This document shows positions 1-8,080 of a stretch of DNA of 64,000 nucleotides, one piece after another (the first letter of the stretch is position 1; the number at the start of each line of letters is the position of its first letter). The DNA comes from Hydractinia symbiolongicarpus (Eukaryota; Cnidaria; Hydrozoa; Anthoathecata; Hydractiniidae), in assembly GCF_029227915.1 (NCBI RefSeq), contig NC_079888.1, positions 1,362,001-1,426,000 on the forward strand, in the 5' to 3' direction. A program made the position numbers and the translations under genes. Under the pieces are notes generated by a model. The model was not told the DNA's origin. It saw only the letters and a list, made by a program, of their open reading frames with translations, and searched no databases.

Positions 1-74
1 TTCTTCCCTTTCATAGCCATCATTGTTTTAATCTCCGCGTAGGGATCGAGCTTAGTTCCGAATATGTTACTCAT
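1..74 (-). CDS. N-terminus of an ORF running off the left edge
   Basis: A minus-strand ATG at 74-72 opens a frame of 24 codons with no stop before the window edge, beginning Met-Ser-Asn-Ile-Phe-Gly-Thr. It diverges from the plus-strand ORF at 108, leaving about 33 bp between the two starts, so they probably share a bidirectional promoter region. The compact divergent layout matches the rest of the 1-5.4 kb block. I do not recognise a function. An N-terminus of this kind would fit a small Polinton-like element protein, but that is inference. Confidence 0.5.
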   Translation of the reverse strand, partial: MSNIFGTKLDPYAEIKTMMAMKGK

Positions 75-107
75 GCTTTATTATTAGCTGATTTTCATTT
101 CAAATAA

Positions 108-776
108 ATGCCAATTAATCCAATATACGAAGGAGACGACTTTACGCCAGAGGAAAACATTCCAGACGAGGATTTCAGTAGGCCTGATGCCACGCTAACG
201 CCAGATCACCTGGCGGCCGTGTCAGCGGAAGGGCGAAGCCCGTCTCTGCAGGAGCAGCAAGAGCAGGAACAATCCGGCTCAGCACGAGACAGCAAGAGCA
301 CATGGCAGAGGGAAGAGCTATTAAAATCAAAGGTCGACGATCCTTACGAACACCTTGGTGAGGAGCTGGGGCAGCCAATCGCGAGATATTACAACGAGTT
401 TGAGGCACGAGGAAACCAGCTTCTTTTCGATGGCATAGAGATCACGAAAAGGGATGGTGAATTGAGGAGCGTTGCCGAGATAAAGAGGAGGTTAGGTACA
501 AATCGCTTGCGAGCCATCGGTTTTACTGTATATACTACGCCAAACAAAGGTAGTAAAGCAATGGCCCAGAAACTCCTTAACGAGATTGTTCATTTTGATC
601 GCCTAGCGTCTCAGCAACAGAAGGCTGATGATATTGAAATGATGCCGCTGCTCGAGAACGTTCTTGATGAAACGGAGAGTTTGATTGATCGCCTAGCGGC
701 TCCGCAGGAGCAAGAGACTCCCTTTGGCGCCAGCTTCACAGAGCGTGAAAGAAGAGGGCTCAACCTCGAGCTTTAA
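108..776 (+). CDS. Hypothetical acidic/helical protein of a Polinton-like element
   Basis: A 222-codon frame starts at a clear ATG preceded by AT-rich DNA. The first ~75 residues are acidic, Pro/Gln/Glu-rich and probably disordered. Residues ~80-140 look structured (a FEARGNQLLFDG segment and a basic RRLGTNRLRAIGF segment). The C-terminal third is helical and contains two copies of a short FDRLA/IDRLA plus Gln-Glu motif (around residues 163 and 193). GC content is far higher than in the rest of the window. The next gene begins 36 bp downstream on the same strand. No known enzymatic motif is visible. The call rests on context: small ORFs, compact spacing and gene-end hairpins. Confidence 0.55.
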   Translation: MPINPIYEGDDFTPEENIPDEDFSRPDATLTPDHLAAVSAEGRSPSLQEQQEQEQSGSARDSKSTWQREELLKSKVDDPYEHLGEELGQPIARYYNEFEARGNQLLFDGIEITKRDGELRSVAEIKRRLGTNRLRAIGFTVYTTPNKGSKAMAQKLLNEIVHFDRLASQQQKADDIEMMPLLENVLDETESLIDRLAAPQEQETPFGASFTERERRGLNLEL

Positions 777-812
777 TCGCTAAGGGGTAACCTGAAGCAC
801 CTGAAAAACAAG

Positions 813-1441
813 ATGATCTTCTACGACAGCAAGATCGCCAAAACAGAAGCCAAGGTGAGAAGGCTCGAGACGAAGAAAGCTACACCTGGGGCATCCGAGG
901 AGCAGCTAGCTATCTGGAACGAAGACCTTGGAAAGGCTAGGGAAGAGCTAGAACGACTGCAAGATCTAAAAGAAGCAGTACAAGAAGCACACGGTTTACT
1001 ATCATCTGACACTCAGAGCCAACTGAAAGCTATTAAGGAAACGCTGATGAAAATCGCGGGAGACGATAAATCTCTGACTGAAAAGCTTAGAATCTTGTTC
1101 AAGGAGCAAGGATTACTATAGCTAGCATCGTCTCGGCTGTTGGTCTACTGAATTCCACCATCGTACTCGCAGTTACAGGTGGTGGAGGAGCTGCAGCGGG
1201 AGGAAGTGCCGCAGGGAAGGGTTTCATACAAAAACAGCTGGAAAGACTTGGAAAATTTTTGAAATACCTGGCAGGTAAGGCAGGTGCGGCGCTACCAGGG
1301 ATTATTGGCACGGTTGTCTCGTTCTTTTTCAGAGTAGCAGCGAGAGTTGTCGAATATGTAGCCAAGCATCTATACATGGCGATCGCTGCTGCCGTCGCTT
1401 TTGTTGTGGCCTACGTTGGGAAGGGTGGCAAACTATCGTAA
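813..1441 (+). pseudogene. Frameshifted coiled-coil plus membrane protein
   Basis: The first frame (813-1121, 102 codons) is a charged coiled coil ending ...LFKEQG and then stops. A second frame, open across the same point from about 1112 to the TAA at 1439-1441, continues with a hydrophobic stretch, a Gly/Ala-rich linker (GGGGAAAGG), a basic amphipathic segment and two further hydrophobic segments (around 1300-1345 and 1378-1420). Together they look like one protein of about 205 residues broken by a single frameshift near 1112. The alternative is two overlapping genes. The architecture (coiled coil, then glycine linker, then membrane helices) is that of accessory ORFs I associate with cnidarian Polinton-like elements. 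Its function is unknown. A strong hairpin starts inside the stop codon. Confidence 0.5.
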
Positions 1442-1472
1442 ATATTGGTGCTCCCGCGGAGCACTAATATTT
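1440..1472. terminator. Gene-end hairpin (copy 1)
   Basis: The arms 1440-1454 and 1458-1472 pair over 15 bp with one G-T wobble around a CGC loop. The stem begins within the TAA stop codon of the upstream ORF. Such a placement fits a transcript 3'-end signal in a compact viral-type gene block. Confidence 0.6.
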
Positions 1473-1574
1473 CTTTAACCAAATATATATTAGGATCGAT
1501 AATACTCCCGCAGTAACCAAGGTGGTCTTGGTGTCCTCGTGAGGTAAGAATAGACATGAGACAGCTGGACTACA

Positions 1575-2362
1575 GTGGTAATTCATCGACAACTGCAGGA
1601 GCTTATGGGGCTACCCTACGACCCTGCAAAAAAGTACTTTACCAAAGGCGACTATGACAGCTACTACAAAACTGACGTGTACCAAAGAGTAACTCCTGCA
1701 CTTTGGTCACAAAGTGCATCGGAGTCCTCTTTTGTTTCCCCCCTGGCCAAGTCCGTCTTGCTGACTATGTCTCTGTTGTCTAAATCCACCTCAGTTGTAG
1801 ACCCTTCCGCCTTAACGAGTTCACCGGGCCATCAGTTATCGCTAACAATATCATTACTAACAAAGTAACGACAACAATATCTTGTAATTCATGCCTCTTG
1901 TCTTCCAGTAGGGAGGAAAGTATGTCCATTCTGCCACTCCCTGTTTCAAACAACATAACAGGCTCCATTAAAGCTTTTTTGCAACCAGAATATATGTCTG
2001 GAAATGACAGATGGATGTGCCCACAGTGCTCTTCCCTTCAAGACAGTACCCGGGAAAGTGTCTTACATCCAACTGAAAAGGTTTAACTGTATCCAAGGAA
2101 GATCTGTGAAAAATAATAAATTTGTTTCTTGCCTCGCCCAAGGTCACGACACCCTAAAAGTTTATTCCCATCCTGCGGAGGATATATCATTCACAAACCA
2201 ATATAAATTAACCGCCACTATTAATCACTCAGGCACACTGGCGGCTGGTCACTACTGGGCTTTCATAAGAGATCATGTGATGATAGGGCAGTGATTAGTG
2301 TCAAGCCATCTGATCTAGATAACTCCACAGTGTATGTGCTATTTTTTGTCAAAATCTAAATA
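1575..2362 (+). pseudogene. USP-like protease fragment, damaged copy
   Basis: Pieces of a ubiquitin-specific protease (peptidase C19) lie in different frames. One is an upstream Ser-rich piece (1575-1868). Another is a zinc-ribbon piece with CxxC motifs (about 1890-2070). The third is a C-terminal piece with the His box, a NHSGTLAAGHYWAF run (about 2220-2265), followed by a premature stop. Small deletions relative to the copy at 2799-3616 cause the breaks. The N-terminal Cys box of an active USP is not present. It cannot encode a working deubiquitinase. Confidence 0.7.
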
Positions 2363-2635
2363 GTGTGAATTCGCACTAAAACGGCCTTGTCTTTGGGTGT
2401 AACGACCCCACTTATAACCCCAGTTCTGTAGGGAGGCTAAGTTGGCTCACTTAGTCAAGCAAATGGCTGGTCCAAAGTGACAACTACCCGTGTAAGGCTG
2501 AGTGTTGGGATCCCGTAACACATGTGGAAAGCTACTGCCAGGTTCACAAGTCCTGGCGCTCGGGTGGTTACATGGCGATCGCTGCTGCCGTCGCTTTTGT
2601 TGTGGCCTACGTTGGGAAGGGTGGCAAACTATCGT

Positions 2636-2668
2636 AAATATTGGTGCTCCCGCGGAGCACTAATATTT
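2636..2668. terminator. Gene-end hairpin (copy 2)
   Basis: This is a duplicate of the hairpin at 1440-1472, carried along in the 1.2-kb tandem duplication. Confidence 0.5.
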
Positions 2669-2798
2669 CTTTAACCAAATATATATTAGGATCGATAATA
2701 CTCCCGCAGTAACCAAGGTGGTCTTGGTGTCCTTGTGAGGTAAGAATAGACATGAGACAGCTGGACTCTGTAGGCTTAGGGTTAGTGACGGGTATACT

Positions 2799-3616
2799 GT
2801 GGTAATTCATCGACAACTGCAGGAGCTTATGGGGCTACCCTACGACCCTGCAAAAAAGTACTTTACCAAAGGCGACTATGACAGCTACTACAAAACTGAC
2901 GTGTACCAAAGAGTAACTCCTGCACTTTGGTCACAAAGTGCATCGGAGTCCTCTTTTGTTTCCCCCCTGGCCAAGTCCGTCTTGCTGACTATGTCTCTGT
3001 TGTCTAAATCCACCTCAGTTGTAGACCCTTCCGCCTTAACGAGTTCACCGGGCCATCAGTTATCGCTAACAATATCATTACTAACAAAGTAACGACAACA
3101 ATATCTTGTAATTCATGCCTCTTGTCTTCCAGTAGGGAGGAAAGTATGTCCATTCTGCCACTCCCTGTTTCAAACAACATAACAGGCTCCATTAAAGCTT
3201 TTTTGCAACCAGAATATATGTCTGGAAATGACAGATGGATGTGCCCACAGTGCTCTTCCCTTCAAGACAGTACCCGGGAAAGTGTCTTAACCCAGTGTGG
3301 AGATATACTGAAAAGGTTTAACTGTATCCAAGGAAGATCTGTGAAAAATAATAAATTTGTTTCTTGCCTCGCCCAAGGTCACGACACCCTAAAAGTTTAT
3401 TCCCATCCTGCGGAGGATATATCATTCACAAACCAATATAAATTAACCGCCACTATTAATCACTCAGGCACACTGGCGGCTGGTCACTACTGGGCTTTCA
3501 TAAGAGATCAGGGTGTTAATACATGGTTAAAATGTGATGATAGGGCAGTGATTAGTGTCAAGCCATCTGATCTAGATAACTCCACAGTGTATGTGCTATT
3601 TTTTGTCAAAATCTAA
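2799..3616 (+). pseudogene. USP-like protease C-terminal fragment, better copy
   Basis: From 3008 to the stop at 3614-3616 one frame reads as the C-terminal half of a USP catalytic domain. It has a CNSC...CPQC pair of zinc-ribbon motifs (3101-3112 and around 3242-3253), then the His box with NHSGTLAAGHYWAF, catalytic His codon at 3485-3487. It ends in a WLKCDD...VYVLFF strand pattern, typical of the family's end. An upstream piece in another frame (2799-3092) joins it only through a frameshift near 3035, and the Cys-box region is absent. Family knowledge says these enzymes cleave ubiquitin from proteins. This fragment lacks the nucleophile and is best seen as a captured, decayed host-gene piece. 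The first 43 codons (FTKGDYDSYYKTDVYQRV) do not look like USP and may be the tail of another ORF. Confidence 0.75.
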
Positions 3617-3826
3617 ATAGTGTGAATTCGCAGTAAAACGGCCTTGTCTTTGGGTGTAACGACCCCACTTATAACCCCAGTTCTGTAGGGAGGCTAAGTT
3701 GGCTCACTTAGTCAAGCAAATGGCTGGTCCAAAGTGACAACTACCCGTGTAAGGCTGAGTGTTGGGATCCCGTAACACATGTGGAAAGCTACTGCCAGGT
3801 TCACAAGTCCTGGCGCTCGGGTGGTT

Positions 3827-3939
3827 GTCTACTCATATGTATAGTTTCTCAAAATCATCAGCGGAATTACGATGCATTTACTCATAGAATAAGTTCAAGC
3901 TTTGGGGGATGGGGCTTCGCTATGCTGATCATGGCATGA
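3827..3939. other. Short intergenic / degraded 5' part of next ORF
   Basis: About 110 bp follow the duplication. A TGA at 3937-3939 separates it from the downstream frame at 3940. The coding-like composition upstream suggests that the next ORF has lost its original 5' end here. Confidence 0.3.
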
Positions 3940-4374
3940 TTGCTCACCTCCGCAGCAGGTATTGCCACGCTTGCAACCGGATTCGGAGCCCCCATAGCAA
4001 TTGGTCTTGAAGCCGCGGCTCTTGCAGTGGGCATGGGCCAAGTAGGTTTGAAGAATGCCTCGAAGCGACTAGAGCACAAGGTGCATAAGCACGAATGCAT
4101 CAATCTCCTGCCAGAGTCGAAGCTAGACACTGTATACGATAAGATTTTCAGAGCGATCCAAGATGGTACAATTTCAGACGACGAGTTTACATGGATCATG
4201 CAGGAAAAACAGCGCTACATGATACTTAAGGAGAAGATCCGACAACGAACGAAAAAAGCTGTAAAATCCATCAACGATAATGAACGCGCAGAGTTGCTAG
4301 CACAAGGCAGGCAAGAAGCTAAAGATGAAATTTTTAAAAAACTGCAATCTGCGCAGCATGCCAGCGCTACTTAG
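3940..4374 (+). pseudogene. Membrane-plus-helical protein, 5'-truncated
   Basis: The frame starts right after an in-frame TGA and has no early ATG; a TTG or internal Met codon would have to serve. Residues ~1-35 form an Ala/Gly-rich hydrophobic membrane segment. The rest is charged and helical (an ESKLDTVYDKIFRAIQDG segment, then a Lys/Glu-rich coiled coil) and ends about 145 codons in. I know this two-part architecture as a frequent uncharacterised ORF of cnidarian mobile elements, but cannot name a function. It is convergent with the minus-strand gene at 4417-4677, with a hairpin between them. Confidence 0.5.
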
Positions 4375-4395
4375 AGCCCCCACCCGCCTACAAAG

Positions 4396-4421
4396 TCTAA
4401 TATGTTGATCAACATACTAGA
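4396..4421. terminator. Palindromic gene-end hairpin between convergent genes
   Basis: The 26-bp near-perfect palindrome is centred on TATGTTGATCAACATA (16 bp perfect). It lies 22 bp past the plus-strand stop at 4374 and overlaps the minus-strand stop at 4417-4419, so it could serve both transcripts. Confidence 0.6.
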
Positions 4422-4677
4422 CGATCACTTCTCCCGTATCTTGATCTACGAGCAAGTCGCCATCATGTACGACACGTCGCTGAGCGAGATTCCTCAAATA
4501 TTGAGCTAGATTTTTCTGCCATGCAATTTTAACACAAGGCTCGCAGTACGGTCCGTCCGTTTGTGTCGACACATCCTTATACTTGATTTTGTGTATGGCT
4601 TCAACAAGGTTTATTCGCTTCAACGTGGAGTACCTTTTGAGACCTAAGGTTTTAGCTTCTTGTCGCAGTTTGTCCAT
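4417..4677 (-). CDS. Small SAP-like protein with CxxC motif
   Basis: An intact 86-codon frame starts with an ATG. Residues ~1-30 (LRQEAKTLGLKRYSTLKRIN plus a helix) fit the SAP/LEM-like helix-turn-helix DNA-binding pattern. A STQTDGPYCEPC stretch at residues ~38-48 gives a CxxC that could bind metal. The C-terminus is basic, then ends in a QDTGEVIV tail. It is convergent with the ORF at 3940-4374 and follows the minus-strand gene at 4761-5324 with 83 bp between them, so the two may be co-oriented members of one transcription block. The likely role is a DNA-binding accessory protein of a Polinton-like element. The SAP call is from pattern only. Confidence 0.55.
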   Translation of the reverse strand: MDKLRQEAKTLGLKRYSTLKRINLVEAIHKIKYKDVSTQTDGPYCEPCVKIAWQKNLAQYLRNLAQRRVVHDGDLLVDQDTGEVIV

Positions 4678-4717
4678 TTGTTTATGTAGCTGAGCACAAC
4701 CAGGCTTTCGTTATTTT

Positions 4718-4737
4718 TGTGACTGGAGACAGTCACA
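4718..4737. terminator. Gene-end hairpin downstream of minus-strand ORF
   Basis: TGTGACTG and CAGTCACA pair perfectly around a GAGA loop. The hairpin lies 24 bp beyond the minus-strand stop at 4761. Confidence 0.6.
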
Positions 4738-4760
4738 TATGATTACTTTTTTTGTCTTTT

Positions 4761-5324
4761 TTAGTCTTCCACTTCCACAAGGTCGTAATCATAGTAAAAT
4801 TGACCAGGATTCTTCGTAGATTGTTTCTTTCCCAGTGATTTGATGAAAATCTGACCTGTTCGACCTATCAAAGCTTCTCTCAGTACACTCGTTGCCCATG
4901 CTCGAAATCGTTCACCATTGCAATCGATCAATGTGATGACAGTTGCATCACCTTTTTTGGTCTTGATCTCTTCAACAGACTCAATTTTGAAGATGATTCC
5001 AGTGGGAACATCACGCCACTTCATAATGCTCTCTGATTTCGTCGCACCCCACTTTTTGCAAGATTTAACAATCTCGATGTGACCATTTTCAGCTCCACGT
5101 GCCATCGTCAAATCAAATTCTGTCGCACCCCACTTTCTGCAAGATTTAACAATCTCGATGTGACCATTTTCAGCTGCATTTCGTAGAGCCTTGTATTCGT
5201 CTTGTATGTCTCCAGTAACGTAAAAGTCCTCCCGCACTTCTCTCTCGATTTCATCGTGCAGCGTCGTCCTTCCAACAACTTGCTCCCTCGCCCTGTTATA
5301 ATAAGAAGTAACAGTGTCTCGCAC
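4761..5324 (-). CDS. Ankyrin-like repeats plus OB-fold-like domain protein
   Basis: The frame is open on the minus strand from a TGA at 5414-5412 down to the stop at 4761, but the part above 5324 has no ATG; a GTG at 5324 is the first plausible start. Residues ~1-45 are helical. Residues ~46-100 hold two nearly identical ankyrin-like repeats built on ENGHIEIVKSC-KWGAT. Residues ~105-187 form a beta-rich domain (FKIESVEEI...DATVITLIDCNG...FIKSLGKK) compatible with a single-stranded-DNA-binding OB fold. Ankyrin repeats of this type are typical of large DNA viruses and related elements. The fusion could supply a replication-associated DNA-binding protein. The upstream unstarted extension suggests either that a 5' exon or start was lost or that this is a truncated larger protein. 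Confidence 0.55.
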   Translation of the reverse strand: MRDTVTSYYNRAREQVVGRTTLHDEIEREVREDFYVTGDIQDEYKALRNAAENGHIEIVKSCRKWGATEFDLTMARGAENGHIEIVKSCKKWGATKSESIMKWRDVPTGIIFKIESVEEIKTKKGDATVITLIDCNGERFRAWATSVLREALIGRTGQIFIKSLGKKQSTKNPGQFYYDYDLVEVED

Positions 5325-5465
5325 GCTCTGCAGTCGATCCGCAAGGGCATCGCGAGTTGTTGCTACTGGCGCTGAGACAGCGCTATATAATTTACTAATT
5401 GCTTTCTTTAATCAACTCATTTCTTTTATTTATTATAGATAGGTTCCAACCAACATCGGTTGCGA

Positions 5466-5493
5466 TTTGAGTAGGGAATTCCCCCTACTCAAA
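5466..5493. repeat. Inverted repeat / hairpin
   Basis: TTTGAGTAGGG (5466-5476) and CCCTACTCAAA (5483-5493) are perfect reverse complements around AATTCC. It lies upstream of the minus-strand gene block. It could be a terminator for a transcript entering from the right or part of an element end. Confidence 0.6.
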
Positions 5494-5574
5494 CAGATTT
5501 GCGCGTTTGTTAATGTCAGCAGTTTTGTCGAGTGGCGTCATGTTGTCACGTGCTTACTCATTTGAGGCATGATG

Positions 5575-5596
5575 AAATCTGTGACGTCACAGATTT
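5575..5596. promoter_or_regulatory. 22-bp perfect palindrome with CRE core
   Basis: The sequence from AAATCTG to CAGATTT is a perfect palindrome centred on TGACGTCA, the consensus CREB/ATF bZIP site. It sits about 160 bp upstream of the open end of the minus-strand gene, so a promoter role is possible but untested. Confidence 0.45.
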
Positions 5597-6154
5597 TAAG
5601 GGGTCTAAACGCAGCGTTTTTAATAGGGGTTTGACCGTCGAAAACCTAAAACCTAGTTAACTTGAAAGCTAGCTGATGTGCTGTAGCTATATTTGTTAAA
5701 ATGTGATTTGTTCTTTGTATTTTAAAAAATACCATCAATATTTTTATATTTTTATATTTTTATATTTGAAAACAAAGATTTATTAGCTACCCTATTTCTT
5801 AACACAACAGTGAAAGAGGAGAGAGTATTTAAAACTTTACCTGTAAATCCCCTTTACACTTCTCATTAACTGTATTATTTGTTGTTCTTTTTATTTTCTT
5901 ACAATTTAATGCGGTTTTTTTTTAGACGTCTTCTATTGGTATGAGCGCTATGATGACGAGTTACGTTAATGTTCTCCGCCATGGATACTATTGTCAAAAA
6001 ACATGTGTTCGAGTACCAGATGAAAAATAAATCAGTGGGAGAGTCCATGATTTAAAGATTTTTTCACACATTCGTAGAAATGTGTGATTTGGTATGGGCT
6101 GCGTTCTGTCATGGTGGTAACGAAAAGTTGAAAGGGGCGCGAATAGTATCAAAA

Positions 6155-6382
6155 TCAAAGCCACCACAAAGCGTGCGCACGTAAGTAGACATTTCTATGA
6201 TTCTCAACCGACCGTCCAATCACATCAATTTTACTCGACCGACCAGTGGCATGCAGCACGCATTCATCTCCAGCGAAGGAATCGATTGGGGAGAAAGAAG
6301 TTTCCTCTTTGAGAAGAATTTAGTGCTACCTGAAGCACCCATTGAAAATATTCTGACCGTACTTGTTGAATATTATAATCAT
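6155..6382 (+). repeat. Perfect 228-bp tandem duplication, left copy
   Basis: Positions 6155-6382 and 6383-6610 appear identical. The length is 76 codons, so the reading frame is kept (stop codon TAA near 6410 just inside the second copy). Each copy reads as a 62-codon ORF (ILNRPSNHINF... to ...VLVEYYNH) of unknown function. Each begins near a GTAAGT donor-like site. Confidence 0.9.
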
Positions 6383-6610
6383 TCAAAGCCACCACAAAGC
6401 GTGCGCACGTAAGTAGACATTTCTATGATTCTCAACCGACCGTCCAATCACATCAATTTTACTCGACCGACCAGTGGCATGCAGCACGCATTCATCTCCA
6501 GCGAAGGAATCGATTGGGGAGAAAGAAGTTTCCTCTTTGAGAAGAATTTAGTGCTACCTGAAGCACCCATTGAAAATATTCTGACCGTACTTGTTGAATA
6601 TTATAATCAT
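6383..6610 (+). repeat. Perfect 228-bp tandem duplication, right copy
   Basis: This is the second copy of the 228-bp unit, ending at ATAATCAT where the sequence diverges into TAGCTAGTG. The ORF inside it (6425-6613) ends in TAG at the junction. Identity indicates a very recent event or an assembly duplication. Confidence 0.9.
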
Positions 6611-6789
6611 TAGCTAGTGTTATTGTCTTGTGCTGCATTTGCTGCGCACTTTGTCTTGTGTTGCTATTGTTGCACACTTACCTTCTGTCTGTTACCAACG
6701 CAATCAACGTTTATATATACGATTAGCTATTTATTGGTTCATTTAATCAAGGTGATCCCAGGTTTGGTGAAACTGCTGGTGTACAGTGT
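6611..6789. other. Spacer before Helitron remnant
   Basis: The stretch is non-coding. It carries a degenerate ~28-bp direct repeat (TTGTCTTGTG-TGC pattern at about 6625-6680) and nothing else I can name. Confidence 0.3.
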
Positions 6790-7083
6790 ATGTGCATTTC
6801 CCTACCAGCTATTTGTTGGTCAGCCATAAAAAAAAATTCAATTTGGAAGGGATTTGACTTGGACAGCATTTTAGAATATGGAAATACTAATTTCAAAAAG
6901 TTAGGGTTGAATCGGCCAATAGAGTTCCAAGAGTTACCTTCAGTATTAGAGATTCCAGGTTTCAATGTTGATATCACCTACCTTGCCAGATTTTCAGTGT
7001 TGTTAAGTGATGATGATTATTTTGAAGCTCATAAGACGGTTTTCAGTTCTCCCAATGTGATATCCAGTATGTGCAAATCTTGA
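6790..7083 (+). pseudogene. Helitron polyprotein N-terminal fragment
   Basis: The 97-codon frame has the pattern SIWKGFDLDSILEYG...LGLNRPIEFQELP...IPGFNVDI. I associate this with the region just upstream of DUF6570 in Helitron polyproteins, sometimes next to an OTU-type protease. No protease residues are seen here. It ends at a stop 65 bp before the zinc motif of the next piece. Confidence 0.5.
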
Positions 7084-7150
7084 TTAACGGAAATGTGGTG
7101 AAAGAGGTAAAGATTTTTCTCGAAAGGTTTCGTGGAAATCTGTATTTATA

Positions 7151-7987
7151 TGTATTGTATGCAATCGTTGTCTTTATAGAAAATCTGTAGTTGTCTTTTA
7201 TAATGATAATTACAAAATTGACACAACTGACCTTGTATGTTATGTTTCAAGCAGTGATGGGAGTGCTTATATTTGTTTGACTTGCCATAAGAAGTTGCTG
7301 AAATCTGAAATTCCTGCACAGGCTGTTTGTAACAAGTTAGACATGTTTGATTCTCCTGATGAATTAGAAACACTGAATAGGTTGGAAAAGACCATTATTG
7401 CTAGAAGAATATTGTTCAAAAAGATAATAATTATGCCGAAAGGTCAATCTGCCAAGCTAAAAGGAACTATTTGCAATGTCCCTATTAATTGTCAAACTAT
7501 TGTTAGTACACTTCCACATGGAGCTGACAGTAACGGTATAGTTATGATTAAATTGAAGCGTAAACTTTTATTTCGTGGACATGTATATTTTGAAGCTGTC
7601 AACCCACAGTCTGTGAAATTGGCTTTGCTTTACTTGAAACAGAACAACCCATCGTATTCTGATATAACCATTGATGAAAGCTTGATTCCGTCTTCACTGG
7701 TAGATTTACGTGACCCTGTAGAAACATAATGTACTTCAGAAAGCAATGATCATGAACTTGAAGAAGTTGAAAATCCACTAAATGCTCATAGGTTTAATGC
7801 AAATGAAAGTATGATGTTGTCAAATGTACCACAAGCCGAGGATATTAGCATAGCACCAGGAGAAGGTGAAATACCATTTTCAATGATGAATGATCAATTT
7901 TGTGAGGAATTAGCTCATCCTTATCTTTTACCAACTGGTAAGTTAGGCTACAAAGTTGAACGTGATTACATTAACAACTCAATATGA
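7151..7987 (+). pseudogene. Helitron DUF6570 region with nonsense codon
   Basis: The frame begins with a C-x2-C-x2-C motif (codons from 7151) and continues through CLTCHKKL and PAQAVCNKL to the DUF6570 core (RLEKTIIARRILFKK...MPKGQ...LPHGADSNG...LKRKLLFRGHVYFE). A TAA at 7727-7729 interrupts it. The same frame then continues to a TGA at 7985-7987 with the conserved IAPGEGE...EELAHPYLLPTGKLGY segment. The single nonsense codon is therefore a later lesion in a formerly continuous polyprotein. DUF6570 has no firmly known function. Confidence 0.75.
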
Positions 7988-8080
7988 GTAGTCAAATCAA
8001 TATTGCTGTGAAAAAGGTTAAGACAGATTCTCTCACAGTTGATATGTTGTCCAAAAATTTCTTTGAAACATTAAGCAATT

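Larger units (their letters stand above)
1373..2568. repeat. Tandem duplication, left copy (shorter)
   Basis: The segment starting TACATGGCGATCGC is repeated immediately downstream at 2569 with near-complete identity. The left copy lacks three pieces present in the right copy: about 28 bp near 1570, a few bases near 2065 and about 22 bp near 2275. These losses break the USP-like frame. The duplicated unit begins inside the last membrane segment of the preceding ORF and also duplicates its gene-end hairpin. Confidence 0.9.
2569..3826. repeat. Tandem duplication, right copy (longer)
   Basis: This is the fuller version of the segment at 1373-2568. Both copies end in the same GC-rich tail (the block starting TAGGGAGGCTAAG to GGGTGGTT). 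The right copy is the better guide to the original USP-like reading frame. Confidence 0.9.
5412..6154. other. Non-coding AT-rich DNA at right edge of Polinton-like block
   Basis: No convincing gene is present. It contains an 11-bp-stem hairpin, a 22-bp palindrome with a CRE core and a short (ATATTTTT)3 tract at 5738-5768. GC content falls sharply across this stretch, marking the edge of the GC-richer block. Confidence 0.5.

Noticed and set aside
1099-1377. Minus-strand frame opposite the coiled-coil/membrane ORF
   Set aside because: It is a shadow of the plus-strand coding sequence; Pro/Ala-rich antisense of the Gly-rich linker.
1-5411. Bacterial contamination as source of the GC-richer block
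   Set aside because: The frames carry eukaryote-type USP sequence and element-type proteins, lack Shine-Dalgarno-led operons, and are continuous with AT-rich animal DNA. A join error in assembly cannot be fully excluded.
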